This document shows, one piece after another, positions 52,431-61,569 of a stretch of DNA of 64,000 nt. The notes beneath the pieces were generated by a model, which did no database searches, was not told the origin of the DNA, and worked only from the letters and a program-made list of their open reading frames with translations. The translations under genes were made by a program, and so were the position numbers. The stretch comes from Anaerolineae bacterium CG2_30_57_67 (GTDB lineage Bacteria > Chloroflexota > Anaerolineae > Anaerolineales > Villigracilaceae): contig MNXJ01000084.1 of the NCBI GenBank assembly GCA_001872455.1, positions 1 to 64,000 on the forward strand, given 5' to 3'. Position 1 is the stretch's first letter; each line of letters opens with the position of its first letter.

Positions 52431-54467
52431 ATGCAAACTCTCTTCCTTCTCATGTTCTCCGCCTACGCCTTCGGCGTGGTCAGCGCCCTGCTCGGCGGGC
52501 AAAGCCGCCTGGGGCGGAATCTGGTTGCGCTTGGGGCGGCGCTTGGCGCAGGCGCAGGATTCGCGCTCGGCGTCAGCGTTCTCGTTTCGGGCGCGCCGTT
52601 TGCGCTCTCCATCCCGCAACTGCTTCCACTGGCGGGCGGGCTGGCGCTTCGATTAGATTCGCTCGGCGCGTTCTTTTTGATTCTGATTGGCATCGGCGCG
52701 GTCCCCGCCGCGATTTACGGCGCGGGCTACTCGGAAGCCTACGCCGATGGCAAAGCCTCGCTGCCGCTGCTCGGCGCGGCGCTGAATTTGTTTTTGCTGA
52801 CGATGAGTCTCGTGACCTTTGCCGATAACGCGCTGACCTTTTTGCTGATGTGGGAAGGCATGTCGCTGACTTCGTATTTTCTGGTCGTGACCGAAGCGCA
52901 GGAAGATGGCGTGGTCGGCGCGGGCGTCTGGTATGTGGCGATGACGCACGTTGGGCTGGTTCTCCTGCTCGGCGCGTTCATCCTTTTTATGAACGGCGCT
53001 TCGGGCGCTTTTGCCGATTTGCGCGCGGGCGCGGCTTCGCTTTCTCCGCTGACGCGCAGTCTCGTTTTCCTGCTGGCTTTTCTCGGCTTCGGTTCAAAGG
53101 CGGGCATCGTGCCGCTGCACGTCTGGCTGCCGATGGCGCATCCCGCCGCGCCGAGTCACGTTTCGGCGCTGATGTCGGGCGTGATGATTAAGATGGGCGT
53201 CTATGGCATTCTGCGCGTCGGGCTGGATTTGCTCGGCGGCGGACCCGCCTGGTGGGGCGGAATCATTCTCAGCGTGGGGGCGCTTTCCGCCATTCTGGGG
53301 ATTTTGTACGCGCTGATGCAAACCGATTTGAAAAAACTGCTGGCGTACTCCAGCGTGGAAAATATCGGCATTATTTTGATTGGCATCGGCGCGGGCTTCA
53401 TCTTTCACAGTTACGGGCTGATGACGCTCGCCGCGCTTGGTTTCATCGGCGGGCTGTATCATGCGCTCAATCACGCCAGTTTCAAGGGGCTGCTCTTTCT
53501 CGGCGCGGGGTCGGTCTTGCACGCCACACACACCCGCGACATGGAAATGATGGGCGGGCTGATTAAGAAAATGCCCTACACGGCGTTTTTCTTTCTGGTC
53601 GGCGCGGCTGCCATTTCTGCCCTGCCGCCGCTGAACGGTTTCGCTTCAGAGTGGTTGATTCTGCAATCGCTGTTGGGCGGGTTTTCGATTTCAGCGCCTG
53701 GCATCCGCGTCCTGCTGCCCGTCGCCGTCGGCATGTTGGCGCTGACCAGCGGGTTGGCTGCGGCGGGATTCGTCAAAGCCTTCGGTATCACCTTCCTGGC
53801 GCTGCCACGCTCCGCCGCCGCAGAACACGCCCACGAAGCGCCGCTTTCGATGAAGGTCGGCATGGGCATTTTGGCGCTGACCTGCTTCGGGCTGGGGCTG
53901 GCGCCCTTCGCCATCGTCCCCGTTATCGGCGGGGCGCTGAACGGAATCGGCGGTCTGCCTGATACCCGCGCGGCGTTCACCTTGAATGTCTCGCTCCAAA
54001 CGCCCGCGGGGTTCGGTCAGATGTCGTCCACGCTGATTCTGCTCGGCTTGCTGGCGCTTTTTGCGCTGATTCCGCTGGTGATGAAAATTTTGCGCGTCAA
54101 CCCAAAATTGCGCGTCAGCGACTCGTGGGGCTGCGGGCGCGTCGGTCAAACCCCGCGCATGGAATATACCGCCACGTCATTTGCCGAACCGCTGCGGCGC
54201 GTCTTCTCGGAACTGTACCGCCCGACCAAAGAAGTGACGATTGACTTCAACCCTGAGTCAAAATATTTTGTGCAGTCCATCGATTACAAAAGCGACATCC
54301 GTCCCTGGTTTGAAGAATTTTTATACGAGCCGCTGTTGCAAAAAGTGCGCGGCTGGAGCCGACAGGTGCGCCAACTGCAATCGGGTTCGCTGCATGGCTA
54401 TCTTGCCTATCTTTTCATCGCGCTGGGCTTGCTGTTGGTCAGCGCATTATTATGGACAGGCAAGTAA
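52431..54467 (+). CDS. HyfB/NuoL-like proton-conducting antiporter-type subunit, copy 1
   Basis: LLMWEGMSLTSYFLV, GSKAGIVPLHVWLPMAHPAAPSHVSALMSGVMIKMGVYGILR, DLKKLLAYSSVENIG. Confidence 0.92.
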   Translation: MQTLFLLMFSAYAFGVVSALLGGQSRLGRNLVALGAALGAGAGFALGVSVLVSGAPFALSIPQLLPLAGGLALRLDSLGAFFLILIGIGAVPAAIYGAGYSEAYADGKASLPLLGAALNLFLLTMSLVTFADNALTFLLMWEGMSLTSYFLVVTEAQEDGVVGAGVWYVAMTHVGLVLLLGAFILFMNGASGAFADLRAGAASLSPLTRSLVFLLAFLGFGSKAGIVPLHVWLPMAHPAAPSHVSALMSGVMIKMGVYGILRVGLDLLGGGPAWWGGIILSVGALSAILGILYALMQTDLKKLLAYSSVENIGIILIGIGAGFIFHSYGLMTLAALGFIGGLYHALNHASFKGLLFLGAGSVLHATHTRDMEMMGGLIKKMPYTAFFFLVGAAAISALPPLNGFASEWLILQSLLGGFSISAPGIRVLLPVAVGMLALTSGLAAAGFVKAFGITFLALPRSAAAEHAHEAPLSMKVGMGILALTCFGLGLAPFAIVPVIGGALNGIGGLPDTRAAFTLNVSLQTPAGFGQMSSTLILLGLLALFALIPLVMKILRVNPKLRVSDSWGCGRVGQTPRMEYTATSFAEPLRRVFSELYRPTKEVTIDFNPESKYFVQSIDYKSDIRPWFEEFLYEPLLQKVRGWSRQVRQLQSGSLHGYLAYLFIALGLLLVSALLWTGK

Positions 54468-54611
54468 AGGTTCATCACATGCCCATCGGCTATAAAAGAC
54501 CTCATGGCTTGCTGCTTCTTGGATTTCGATTACCCATTTGGTTGTATCATTTTCGTCTTGGCTGGCTTTATGTAAAATCAACTTTAGAAACTATATTCAA
54601 AGGAGTCTTTT

Positions 54612-55097
54612 ATGGATAAAACAACCGAATCTCAATCTGGTGTTCCGCCCATGCTTCGCGTTCTCGCAAACGAAGACCAGTTCGGAGAGCATCGTGGTCT
54701 CGGCGTCAGCGCAATTACTTTCAAAGTAACGCCTAAAGACAACAACGGCATTTTCATTATCGAAAACACATTCCATGAAAAAGGAGGTCCCGCCAAACAC
54801 CTGCACTACGACCAAGATGAATGGTTTTATGCTGTTGAAGGCGAATTCATTCTCGAAGTCGGTCAGGAGCAGTTCAAACTAAAACCTGGCGACTCGGCGC
54901 TTGCCCCTCGAAAGATTCCCCATGTGTGGGCATATACAGGCGGCGGTCTTGGCAGAATGTTAATTGCCTTTATGCCAGCAGGGAAAATGGAAGCCTTTTT
55001 TCGAGAAGTTACCAAAGCAAATGCTATGCCGCCTCAAGACCCTAAATTATGGCGTTCGCATGGCATGGAGTTACTTGGACCACCTTTGAAAGTGTAG
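54612..55097 (+). CDS. Cupin domain protein
   Basis: GGPAKHLHYDQDEWFYAVEGEFILEVGQEQFKLKPGDSALAPRKIPHVW. Confidence 0.88.
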   Translation: MDKTTESQSGVPPMLRVLANEDQFGEHRGLGVSAITFKVTPKDNNGIFIIENTFHEKGGPAKHLHYDQDEWFYAVEGEFILEVGQEQFKLKPGDSALAPRKIPHVWAYTGGGLGRMLIAFMPAGKMEAFFREVTKANAMPPQDPKLWRSHGMELLGPPLKV

Positions 55098-55233
55098 TTA
55101 CATCGTATTTTGACAGGTTAAGTTTTTGGTTCTTGCCAAAGATAAAAGCCTGTAAAATAGTTTTATAAGTTCAGTGTTAGTGTCTTTTTCAGGCAGTGAG
55201 TCTAGCGCAACAAAACGCCAGCCAACAAATCGC

Positions 55234-56853
55234 ATGCAAAACAAACTTCGCAAGAAGAAACCCGCCCCTCCTAAATTTCAGAACGCCCTCGTGCGCTCTG
55301 AAATTCAAGAGTACCTGGATGTCAGGCAGCAGCGCCGCTGGATATTTCCGCGCGCCGCGCTGGTTGGCGCATCGGCGGGACTTCTTGCCCTCCTTTTTCG
55401 CGCGGCGTTGACAGGCGCGGACGCGCTCAGAAATGGAATGCTTGAATGGTCGCAAAGGTTTCCAGCCTGGGGTTGGATTTTCCCTGTCATGTTGACTATG
55501 CTCGGCGCAGGCGTTTCGGTGGCGATGACCCGCCGTTACGCGCCCGAAGCCAGCGGAAGCGGCATCCCACACTTGGAAGCCGTCCTGCAACGCTTCCGTA
55601 AATTGGAATGGAAGCATGTCCTGCCCGTAAAATTTTTCGGCGGTATTCTGGCAATCGGCAGCGGATTGGTGCTCGGACGCGAAGGGCCCACTGTGCAGAT
55701 GGGCGGCGCAGTCGGTGACGCCATCTCGCGCTGGCTCAAAGTCTCGGAGCGCGAACGTCTCACTTTGATTTCTGCGGGCGCAGGCGCTGGACTCGCTGCT
55801 GCGTTCAATGCGCCGCTCTCTGGCTTGGTCTTTGTGCTGGAAGAAGTGCGCCGCGACTTTCAACCGATTGTCTTCGGCGCGGCATTTGTGGCGGCGGCAA
55901 TCGCCGACATCATCGCGCGGATTGGCTCTGGGCAATTCCCGATTTTCGCCATGCCAAGTTATCCCGTCCCGCCGTTGACCGCCTTGCCCATCTTTGCCTT
56001 GCTCGGAATCGCGGCGGGTTTGTTGGGCGTGGTCTTCAATCGCGGCTTGATGTTCACGATTGAAACGTATGCTCGTATCCCCAATCGCTTGATGATTCCC
56101 GCCGCCGCGTTGACAGGCGGCTTGATTGGGCTGGTCGGTTGGTTCTCGCCGCTGATGATTGGCAGCGGACATACCTTAGCCGAGTCCGCGCTCAAAGGCG
56201 AGTTGCTTCTCAGCGCTATTCCGCTTTTCTTTGTCATTCGTTTCTTGCTGACCGCCACCAGTTATAGCACAGGCGCGCCTGGCGGAATTTTTGCGCCGTT
56301 GCTTGTGCTGGGCGCGTTGATCGGTTTGGCGATTGGGCAAATCGCGCACAACTTCCTGCCTGCTGTTGTGCCAATTCCCGCCGTCTTTGCAGTCGTTGGC
56401 ATGGCGGCATATTTCACTGCCATCGTCCGCGCCCCGCTGACAGGCATCATGCTCATCGTTGAAATGACGGGCAATTATTCGCAAATGCTGCCGCTCTTGG
56501 TCAGTTGTTTCTGCGCCTATGCGGTGGCTGAACTGCTCAAGGATTTGCCGATTTACGAAGCCCTGCTCGAACGCGATTTGCGGCGCGGCGGCGATGGCGC
56601 GCTTTTGAAACAGCCGATGGTCGTGGATTTCACGATTCAGCCCGACGCCCCGTTTGCGGGTCTCGAAGTCCGCGAGTTGGGGTTGCCCGCTGGCTGTATT
56701 CTTGTCCGCTGTTCAGATGGCAAGCGCGAATGGGTTCCGAAAGCCAACACGCATCTGGCGCCGCACACGCGCATCACGGCAGTCATCGCGCCTGAGGCTT
56801 CCGCCAGTCTTGAAATTTTGCGGCGCGGCTGCGCTTCGCTGGATAAACCATGA
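55234..56853 (+). CDS. CLC family Cl-/H+ antiporter with TrkA_C (RCK_C)-like C-terminal domain
   Basis: GSGIPHLEAVL, GREGPTVQMGGAVGD, VLEEVRRDF, GAPGGIFAPLLVLGA; C-term FAGLEVRELGLPAGCILVRCSDGKREWVPKANTHLAPHTRITAVI. Confidence 0.9.
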   Translation: MQNKLRKKKPAPPKFQNALVRSEIQEYLDVRQQRRWIFPRAALVGASAGLLALLFRAALTGADALRNGMLEWSQRFPAWGWIFPVMLTMLGAGVSVAMTRRYAPEASGSGIPHLEAVLQRFRKLEWKHVLPVKFFGGILAIGSGLVLGREGPTVQMGGAVGDAISRWLKVSERERLTLISAGAGAGLAAAFNAPLSGLVFVLEEVRRDFQPIVFGAAFVAAAIADIIARIGSGQFPIFAMPSYPVPPLTALPIFALLGIAAGLLGVVFNRGLMFTIETYARIPNRLMIPAAALTGGLIGLVGWFSPLMIGSGHTLAESALKGELLLSAIPLFFVIRFLLTATSYSTGAPGGIFAPLLVLGALIGLAIGQIAHNFLPAVVPIPAVFAVVGMAAYFTAIVRAPLTGIMLIVEMTGNYSQMLPLLVSCFCAYAVAELLKDLPIYEALLERDLRRGGDGALLKQPMVVDFTIQPDAPFAGLEVRELGLPAGCILVRCSDGKREWVPKANTHLAPHTRITAVIAPEASASLEILRRGCASLDKP

Positions 56854-58877
56854 TGAGCAACTTATTTTTTATAATGCTATTTTTCTTTGGATTCGGCGCG
56901 CTGACCGCGCTGATTTTCCCGCGTGGACTCCCCGCCCGCGCCCTGCCCGCCATCGGAGCGGGCATCGGCTCTGGCGCTGGATTCGCTTTGGGCGTTTCGC
57001 ACTTATTCATCCTTCATCCTTCATCATTCATCCTTTCTTCTTTCCTGCCGCTGACAGGCTTCGCCCTGCGCCTTGATGGACTCGGCGCATTCTTCCTGAT
57101 TGTGATTGGACTGGTTGGCGTGTCCGCATCCATCTACGGCTTTGGCTATTCCGCAGCGTATGAAGGTCGCTACTCGCTGCGCGTGATGGGCGTCATGCTC
57201 AACATCTTGTTGCTGACGCTCAACCTGCAAGTAATGGCGGATAACGCCCTGACCTTTTTGATTTTGTGGGAAGCCATGTCACTCTCCGCCTACTGGCTCG
57301 TGCTGACCGAAAGCGACCAGCCAGGCACAGTCCGCGCCGCGAGTTGGTATCTCGCCATGACGCACGCGGGGTTCGCCGCGCTGGTGGCGATGTTCTTCCT
57401 GCTCTCTGGCGGCGAGTTGACCACTTCGTTTGCGGACATGCGCTCCACTTCGGCATTGCTTTCCCCGCTGACTCGTGACGCAATTTTCCTGCTGGCGTTA
57501 TTCGGCTTCGGCGCAAAGGCAGGCATCGTGCCGCTGCACATCTGGCTGCCGATGGCGCATCCCGTTGCGCCGAGTCATGTCTCCGCGCTGATGTCGGGCG
57601 TGGTGATTAAGATGGGCATCTACGGCATCGTGCGCGTCGCGCTGGATTTGCTCGGCGGCGGTCCCGTTTGGTGGGGCGGAATTATTCTCGGTGTGGGCGC
57701 GGTCTCGGCGCTGCTCGGCGTTTTGTACGCGCTGATGGAACACGACCTGAAACGCCTGCTGGCGTATCACTCGGTAGAAAACATCGGCATCATTTTAATT
57801 GGCGTCGGCGCGGGATTAATCTTCCACAGTTACGGCATGATGACGCTCGCCGCGCTCGGTTTCATCGGCGGGCTGTATCACACGATTAATCACGCCAGTT
57901 TCAAAGGCTTGTTGTTTCTCGGCGCGGGTTCGGTCTTGCACGCCACAGGCACGCGCAACATGGAAGAGATGGGCGGGCTGATTAAGAAAATGCCCTACAC
58001 GGCGCTTTTCTTTTTGATTGGCGCCGCCGCCATCTCCGCCTTGCCGCCGCTGAATGGATTTGCATCCGAGTGGCTGGTCTTTCAAGCATTGCTTGGCGGA
58101 TTCAACCTGCCCGTGCCAGAAGTCGCCCTGATTATGCCCGTCGCGGTCGGCATGTTGGCACTCACCAGCGGACTGGCGGCGGCGTGTTTTGTCAAAGCCT
58201 TTGGCATCACCTTTTTGGCGCTGCCGCGCTCGCACGAAGCGGAACACGCCCACGAGTCGCCGCTGTCCATGCGGATTGGGATGGGCCTTCTCGCGCTGGC
58301 TTGCATCGGGCTGGGACTCGCGCCCTTCGTTGTCGTCCCAGTTATCGGCGGAGTCCTGAACGGGTTGGGCGGTCTGCCTGATACGCGCGCCGCGTTCACA
58401 TCCAATCTTTCGCTGCAAACGCCCGCCGCCTTCGGTCAGATGTCCAGCACGCTGGTCATGCTCGGCTTGCTGATTTTGCTGGCGGTCATTCCGCTGGTGA
58501 TGAAAATTCTGCGAGTCAACAAAAATTTGCGCGTCAGCGACACATGGGGCTGTGGGCGCGTGGGACAAACCCCGCGCATGGAATACACCGCCACCTCGTT
58601 TGCCGAACCGCTGCGCCGCGTCTTCGCGGAACTCTACCGTCCGTCCAAAGAATTGACGATTGACTTTCACCCCGACTCAAAATACTTTGTGCAGTCCATC
58701 GAGTACAAGAGCGAAATCACGCCGCTGTTCGAGCGTCTGCTGTACGACCCGTTCCTGCGGCTGGTGCAATCCACCGCGCGTCAGGTGCGGAAGTTGCAGG
58801 CGGGTTCGCTGCATTTGTATCTGGCGTATGTCACGGTGATTTTGATTCTTTTGCTGTTGGCGGCGAGATGGTTTTAA
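56850..58877 (+). CDS. HyfB/NuoL-like proton-conducting antiporter-type subunit, copy 2
   Basis: Highly similar to 52431-54467 (e.g. WGCGRVGQTPRMEYTATSFAEPLRRVF.ELYRP.KE). Confidence 0.92.
   Translation: MMSNLFFIMLFFFGFGALTALIFPRGLPARALPAIGAGIGSGAGFALGVSHLFILHPSSFILSSFLPLTGFALRLDGLGAFFLIVIGLVGVSASIYGFGYSAAYEGRYSLRVMGVMLNILLLTLNLQVMADNALTFLILWEAMSLSAYWLVLTESDQPGTVRAASWYLAMTHAGFAALVAMFFLLSGGELTTSFADMRSTSALLSPLTRDAIFLLALFGFGAKAGIVPLHIWLPMAHPVAPSHVSALMSGVVIKMGIYGIVRVALDLLGGGPVWWGGIILGVGAVSALLGVLYALMEHDLKRLLAYHSVENIGIILIGVGAGLIFHSYGMMTLAALGFIGGLYHTINHASFKGLLFLGAGSVLHATGTRNMEEMGGLIKKMPYTALFFLIGAAAISALPPLNGFASEWLVFQALLGGFNLPVPEVALIMPVAVGMLALTSGLAAACFVKAFGITFLALPRSHEAEHAHESPLSMRIGMGLLALACIGLGLAPFVVVPVIGGVLNGLGGLPDTRAAFTSNLSLQTPAAFGQMSSTLVMLGLLILLAVIPLVMKILRVNKNLRVSDTWGCGRVGQTPRMEYTATSFAEPLRRVFAELYRPSKELTIDFHPDSKYFVQSIEYKSEITPLFERLLYDPFLRLVQSTARQVRKLQAGSLHLYLAYVTVILILLLLAARWF
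57004..57045. repeat. TTCATCC heptamer array in frame within HyfB copy 2
   Basis: tattcatccttcatccttcatcattcatcctttct encoding LFILHPSSFILSSF. Confidence 0.8.
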
Positions 58878-58953
58878 CCCTCACCCTAGCCCTCTCCCGA
58901 TGGGAGAGGGAACACCCCCCTTCCCCCATCGGGGGAAGGGCTGGGGATGAGGG
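58878..58953. repeat. REP-like inverted repeat CCCTCACCCTAGCCCTCTCCC...GGGCTGGGGATGAGGG
   Basis: Long imperfect inverted repeat between HyfB2 and dinD-like gene; known widespread bacterial repeat type. Confidence 0.8.
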
Positions 58954-58971
58954 CGCACAAGGAGAAATGTC

Positions 58972-59811
58972 ATGAAAAAAGAACTGATTCTCGACCTCTT
59001 CCAAAAATTTGAAAACGCCTGCTATCTCTATCATCAGATGGAATGTTGGAGCGCGCGCGATTTGCAGGAAGTGCTGGGCTATACCGAATGGCGTAACTTT
59101 CTGAAGGTTGTGGACAAAGCCAAACTCGCCTGTGAGAACACAGGCGTTGATGTTTCAGATCATTTTGTTGAAGTCAACAAAATGATCGAGATTGGCAAAG
59201 GCGGACAAAGGGAAGTAGATGACTTTGCCCTGACGCGCTACGCCTGCTACCTGATCGCGCAAAACGGCGATCCGTCCAAAAACGAGATTGCGTTTGCTCA
59301 AACTTATTTTGCCGTGCAAACCCGCAGGCAGGAAGTTATCGAGCAACGCCTGCTGGATGTAGACCGCGTCTCCGCGCGCGAGAAACTTTCCAAGTCGGAA
59401 AAGAAATTGTCGGGCATTATCTACGAGCGTGGCGTGGACGACCAGGGCTTTGCCATCATTCGCTCCAGGGGCGATCAGGCTCTCTTTGGCGGGTATGCCA
59501 CGTTCGAGATGAAGAAGAAATTGGCAGTCCCAGAAAATAGGCCGTTGGCAGATTTCCTGCCTACCTTAACCATCAAAGCCAAGGATTTCGCCACTGAATT
59601 GACCAGCCACAATGTCATTGAAAAAGACTTGTCGGGCGAGAACCAAATTTCCAATGAGCATGTCGAAAACAATCAGGCTGTGCGGCGAATGTTGATCGAG
59701 CGCGGCGTCAAACCTGAAGCCTTGCCGCCCGCCGAAGATGTCAAAAAGTTACAGCGCAAATTGGTCAAGGATGAAAAGAACTTGCTCAAAGATGTTAGGA
59801 AGAAGAAGTGA
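58972..59811 (+). CDS. dinD: DNA damage-inducible protein D (DinD)-like
   Basis: FENACYLYHQMECWSARDLQEVLGYTEWRNF, DDFALTRYACYLIAQNGDPSKNEIAFAQTYFAVQTRRQEVIEQR. Confidence 0.88.
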   Translation: MKKELILDLFQKFENACYLYHQMECWSARDLQEVLGYTEWRNFLKVVDKAKLACENTGVDVSDHFVEVNKMIEIGKGGQREVDDFALTRYACYLIAQNGDPSKNEIAFAQTYFAVQTRRQEVIEQRLLDVDRVSAREKLSKSEKKLSGIIYERGVDDQGFAIIRSRGDQALFGGYATFEMKKKLAVPENRPLADFLPTLTIKAKDFATELTSHNVIEKDLSGENQISNEHVENNQAVRRMLIERGVKPEALPPAEDVKKLQRKLVKDEKNLLKDVRKKK

Positions 59812-59815
59812 ACAT

Positions 59816-59884
59816 AGACGGGTAAACAGGTAAACACGTGAACACGAACCTGTATACTTGTATACCTGTGTACTTGTGTACTTG
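59816..59884. repeat. Inverted octamer repeat array (GTAAACAG/GTGAACAC then TGTATACT/TGTGTACT)
   Basis: 8-nt period, two opposite arms, intergenic. Confidence 0.85.
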
Positions 59885-59911
59885 AAAGACGCAACACTGG
59901 AGATTTTTTCT

Positions 59912-60853
59912 ATGACTGGTTATCTACTCGAATTTTCACAAGCCTTGCTCGCGCTACTGCTGGCTCCCATGCTGGCGGGTTTTGTCCGTTGGGTGAAAGC
60001 CCGTTTGCAAAATCGGCGCGGCGCTCCCATCTGGCAGCCTTACTTTGAACTCGCCAAATTATTCGGCAAGGATGTGGTCATGTCGAACAACGCCTCGTGG
60101 CTGTTCCGCGTCGCGCCCTACATCGTCTTTGCCAGCGCGCTCGCAGTGACCTTCCTCATCCCGCTGATCGCCGCGCCCCTGCCCTTCGACAACATCGGCG
60201 ACTTGCTGGTGGTCGTCTACCTGCTCTTGCTGGGGACGTTCTTCCTCGCGCTCGCGGGACTGGATACTGGCACTGCTTTCGGCGGGATGGGTTCCAGCCG
60301 CGAGATGACCGTCGCCGCAATCGCCGAGCCGACGATTGCCCTCTCGATTTTTAGCCTCGCGTTGGGTGCGGGTTCCACCAATCTCAGCCACATCGTTGTC
60401 GCCACGTTGACCAATCCTGGCGTGGCGCTCAGTCCTGGTCACCTGCTGGCATTCGCCGCCATCTTCATCGTCTCGCTGGCGGAGACAGGCCGCCTGCCCG
60501 TGGACAATCCCTCCACGCATTTGGAATTGACCATGATCCACGAAGCGATGATTTTGGAATACTCAGGCCGCTATCTTGCGTTGATCGAATGGGCGTCGTG
60601 GTTGAAGTTGACCATCTTCTTTGCACTGCTGGCGAATCTGTTCGTGCCGTGGGGATTGGCAACGGCGCTGACTCCTGCCGCGCTTGCGATTGCAGTCGTG
60701 ACGCTGATTCTTAAACTTGCAATTCTCGGCGTGGTTGTGGCGGTCGTTGAAACGCGCATCGCCAAACTGCGCCTCTTCCGCGTACCTGAATTGCTGGGCA
60801 TGTCGTTTGTGCTGGCATTGCTGGCGGTCACGTCTTCATTCCTGCTAAAGTAA
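59912..60853 (+). CDS. HyfC/NuoH-like membrane subunit
   Basis: GAPIWQPYFELAKLFGKDVV, SLAETGRLPVDNPSTHLELTMIHEAMILEYSGR. Confidence 0.92.
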   Translation: MTGYLLEFSQALLALLLAPMLAGFVRWVKARLQNRRGAPIWQPYFELAKLFGKDVVMSNNASWLFRVAPYIVFASALAVTFLIPLIAAPLPFDNIGDLLVVVYLLLLGTFFLALAGLDTGTAFGGMGSSREMTVAAIAEPTIALSIFSLALGAGSTNLSHIVVATLTNPGVALSPGHLLAFAAIFIVSLAETGRLPVDNPSTHLELTMIHEAMILEYSGRYLALIEWASWLKLTIFFALLANLFVPWGLATALTPAALAIAVVTLILKLAILGVVVAVVETRIAKLRLFRVPELLGMSFVLALLAVTSSFLLK

Positions 60854-60857
60854 TAAT

Positions 60858-60890
60858 AGACCTCCGAGTTCTTAAAGAACTCGGAGGTCT
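60858..60890. repeat. 33-bp perfect inverted repeat AGACCTCCGAGTTCTT-A-AAGAACTCGGAGGTCT
   Basis: 16-bp arms, 1-nt centre, intergenic hyfC/hyfE. Confidence 0.9.
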
Positions 60891-60902
60891 GGAAGATAAA
60901 TT

Positions 60903-61559
60903 ATGGATACCCTTTTCTCTCAACTCTCCACCCTCGGCTCCAGTGTAATCTTGCTGTTCGGCATTACGCTGCTCTGGCGCAAAAGCCTGCGCGCCTACAC
61001 GGACGCCTTTCGATGGCAGTCTGCCGCGCTGACGGTGATGTTCCTCATCATCGGCTACTTTGGCAACGACCCCGAACTGTATGTGGTCGCCGTTTTCCTC
61101 TTCATTCTCAAAGTTCTCATCCTGCCGCGTTATTTGGAGCGCATGGAACAACGCTTCGGCGACCAGCGCGAGTCACAGCCGTACGTCAACATTGTCACCT
61201 CGCTGATGTTGTCAGGCTTGCTCGTCCTGCTGGCGTACGTGGTCACGCGTCCGCTGGTGCTGGTCAGCGACCTGCCCACGCGCGGCGGACTTCCGCTGGC
61301 GATGGGACTGATCTTCGTCGGCTTGTTCGTGGTCATCACGCGCAAAAAGGCGCTGACCCAGATCGTCGGCTTTCTGGTGATGGAAAATGGCATCGCCCTG
61401 CTCGCCGTCCTCGGCACGTTCGGCATCCCGATCATCGTCGAATTGGGCGTCTTCCTCGACGTGCTGATGGGCTTCCTCGTCATGCAGGTTTTTGTCTATC
61501 ACATTCACAGCACATTTGAATCCATTGACGTGGATCAGATGAACAAACTCAAACACTAA
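60903..61559 (+). CDS. HyfE-like membrane subunit
   Basis: GYFGNDPELYVVAVFLFILKVLILPRYLERM, GFLVMENGIALLAV, DVLMGFLVMQVFVYHI. Confidence 0.88.
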   Translation: MDTLFSQLSTLGSSVILLFGITLLWRKSLRAYTDAFRWQSAALTVMFLIIGYFGNDPELYVVAVFLFILKVLILPRYLERMEQRFGDQRESQPYVNIVTSLMLSGLLVLLAYVVTRPLVLVSDLPTRGGLPLAMGLIFVGLFVVITRKKALTQIVGFLVMENGIALLAVLGTFGIPIIVELGVFLDVLMGFLVMQVFVYHIHSTFESIDVDQMNKLKH

Positions 61560-61569
61560 GAGACCCTCT

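Noticed and set aside
55189-56172. 327-aa minus-strand ORF
   Set aside because: Antisense to the CLC gene; composition typical of a shadow ORF
58878-58971. LexA box upstream of dinD-like gene
   Set aside because: Looked for GAAC-N4-GTTC; only the REP-like inverted repeat is present
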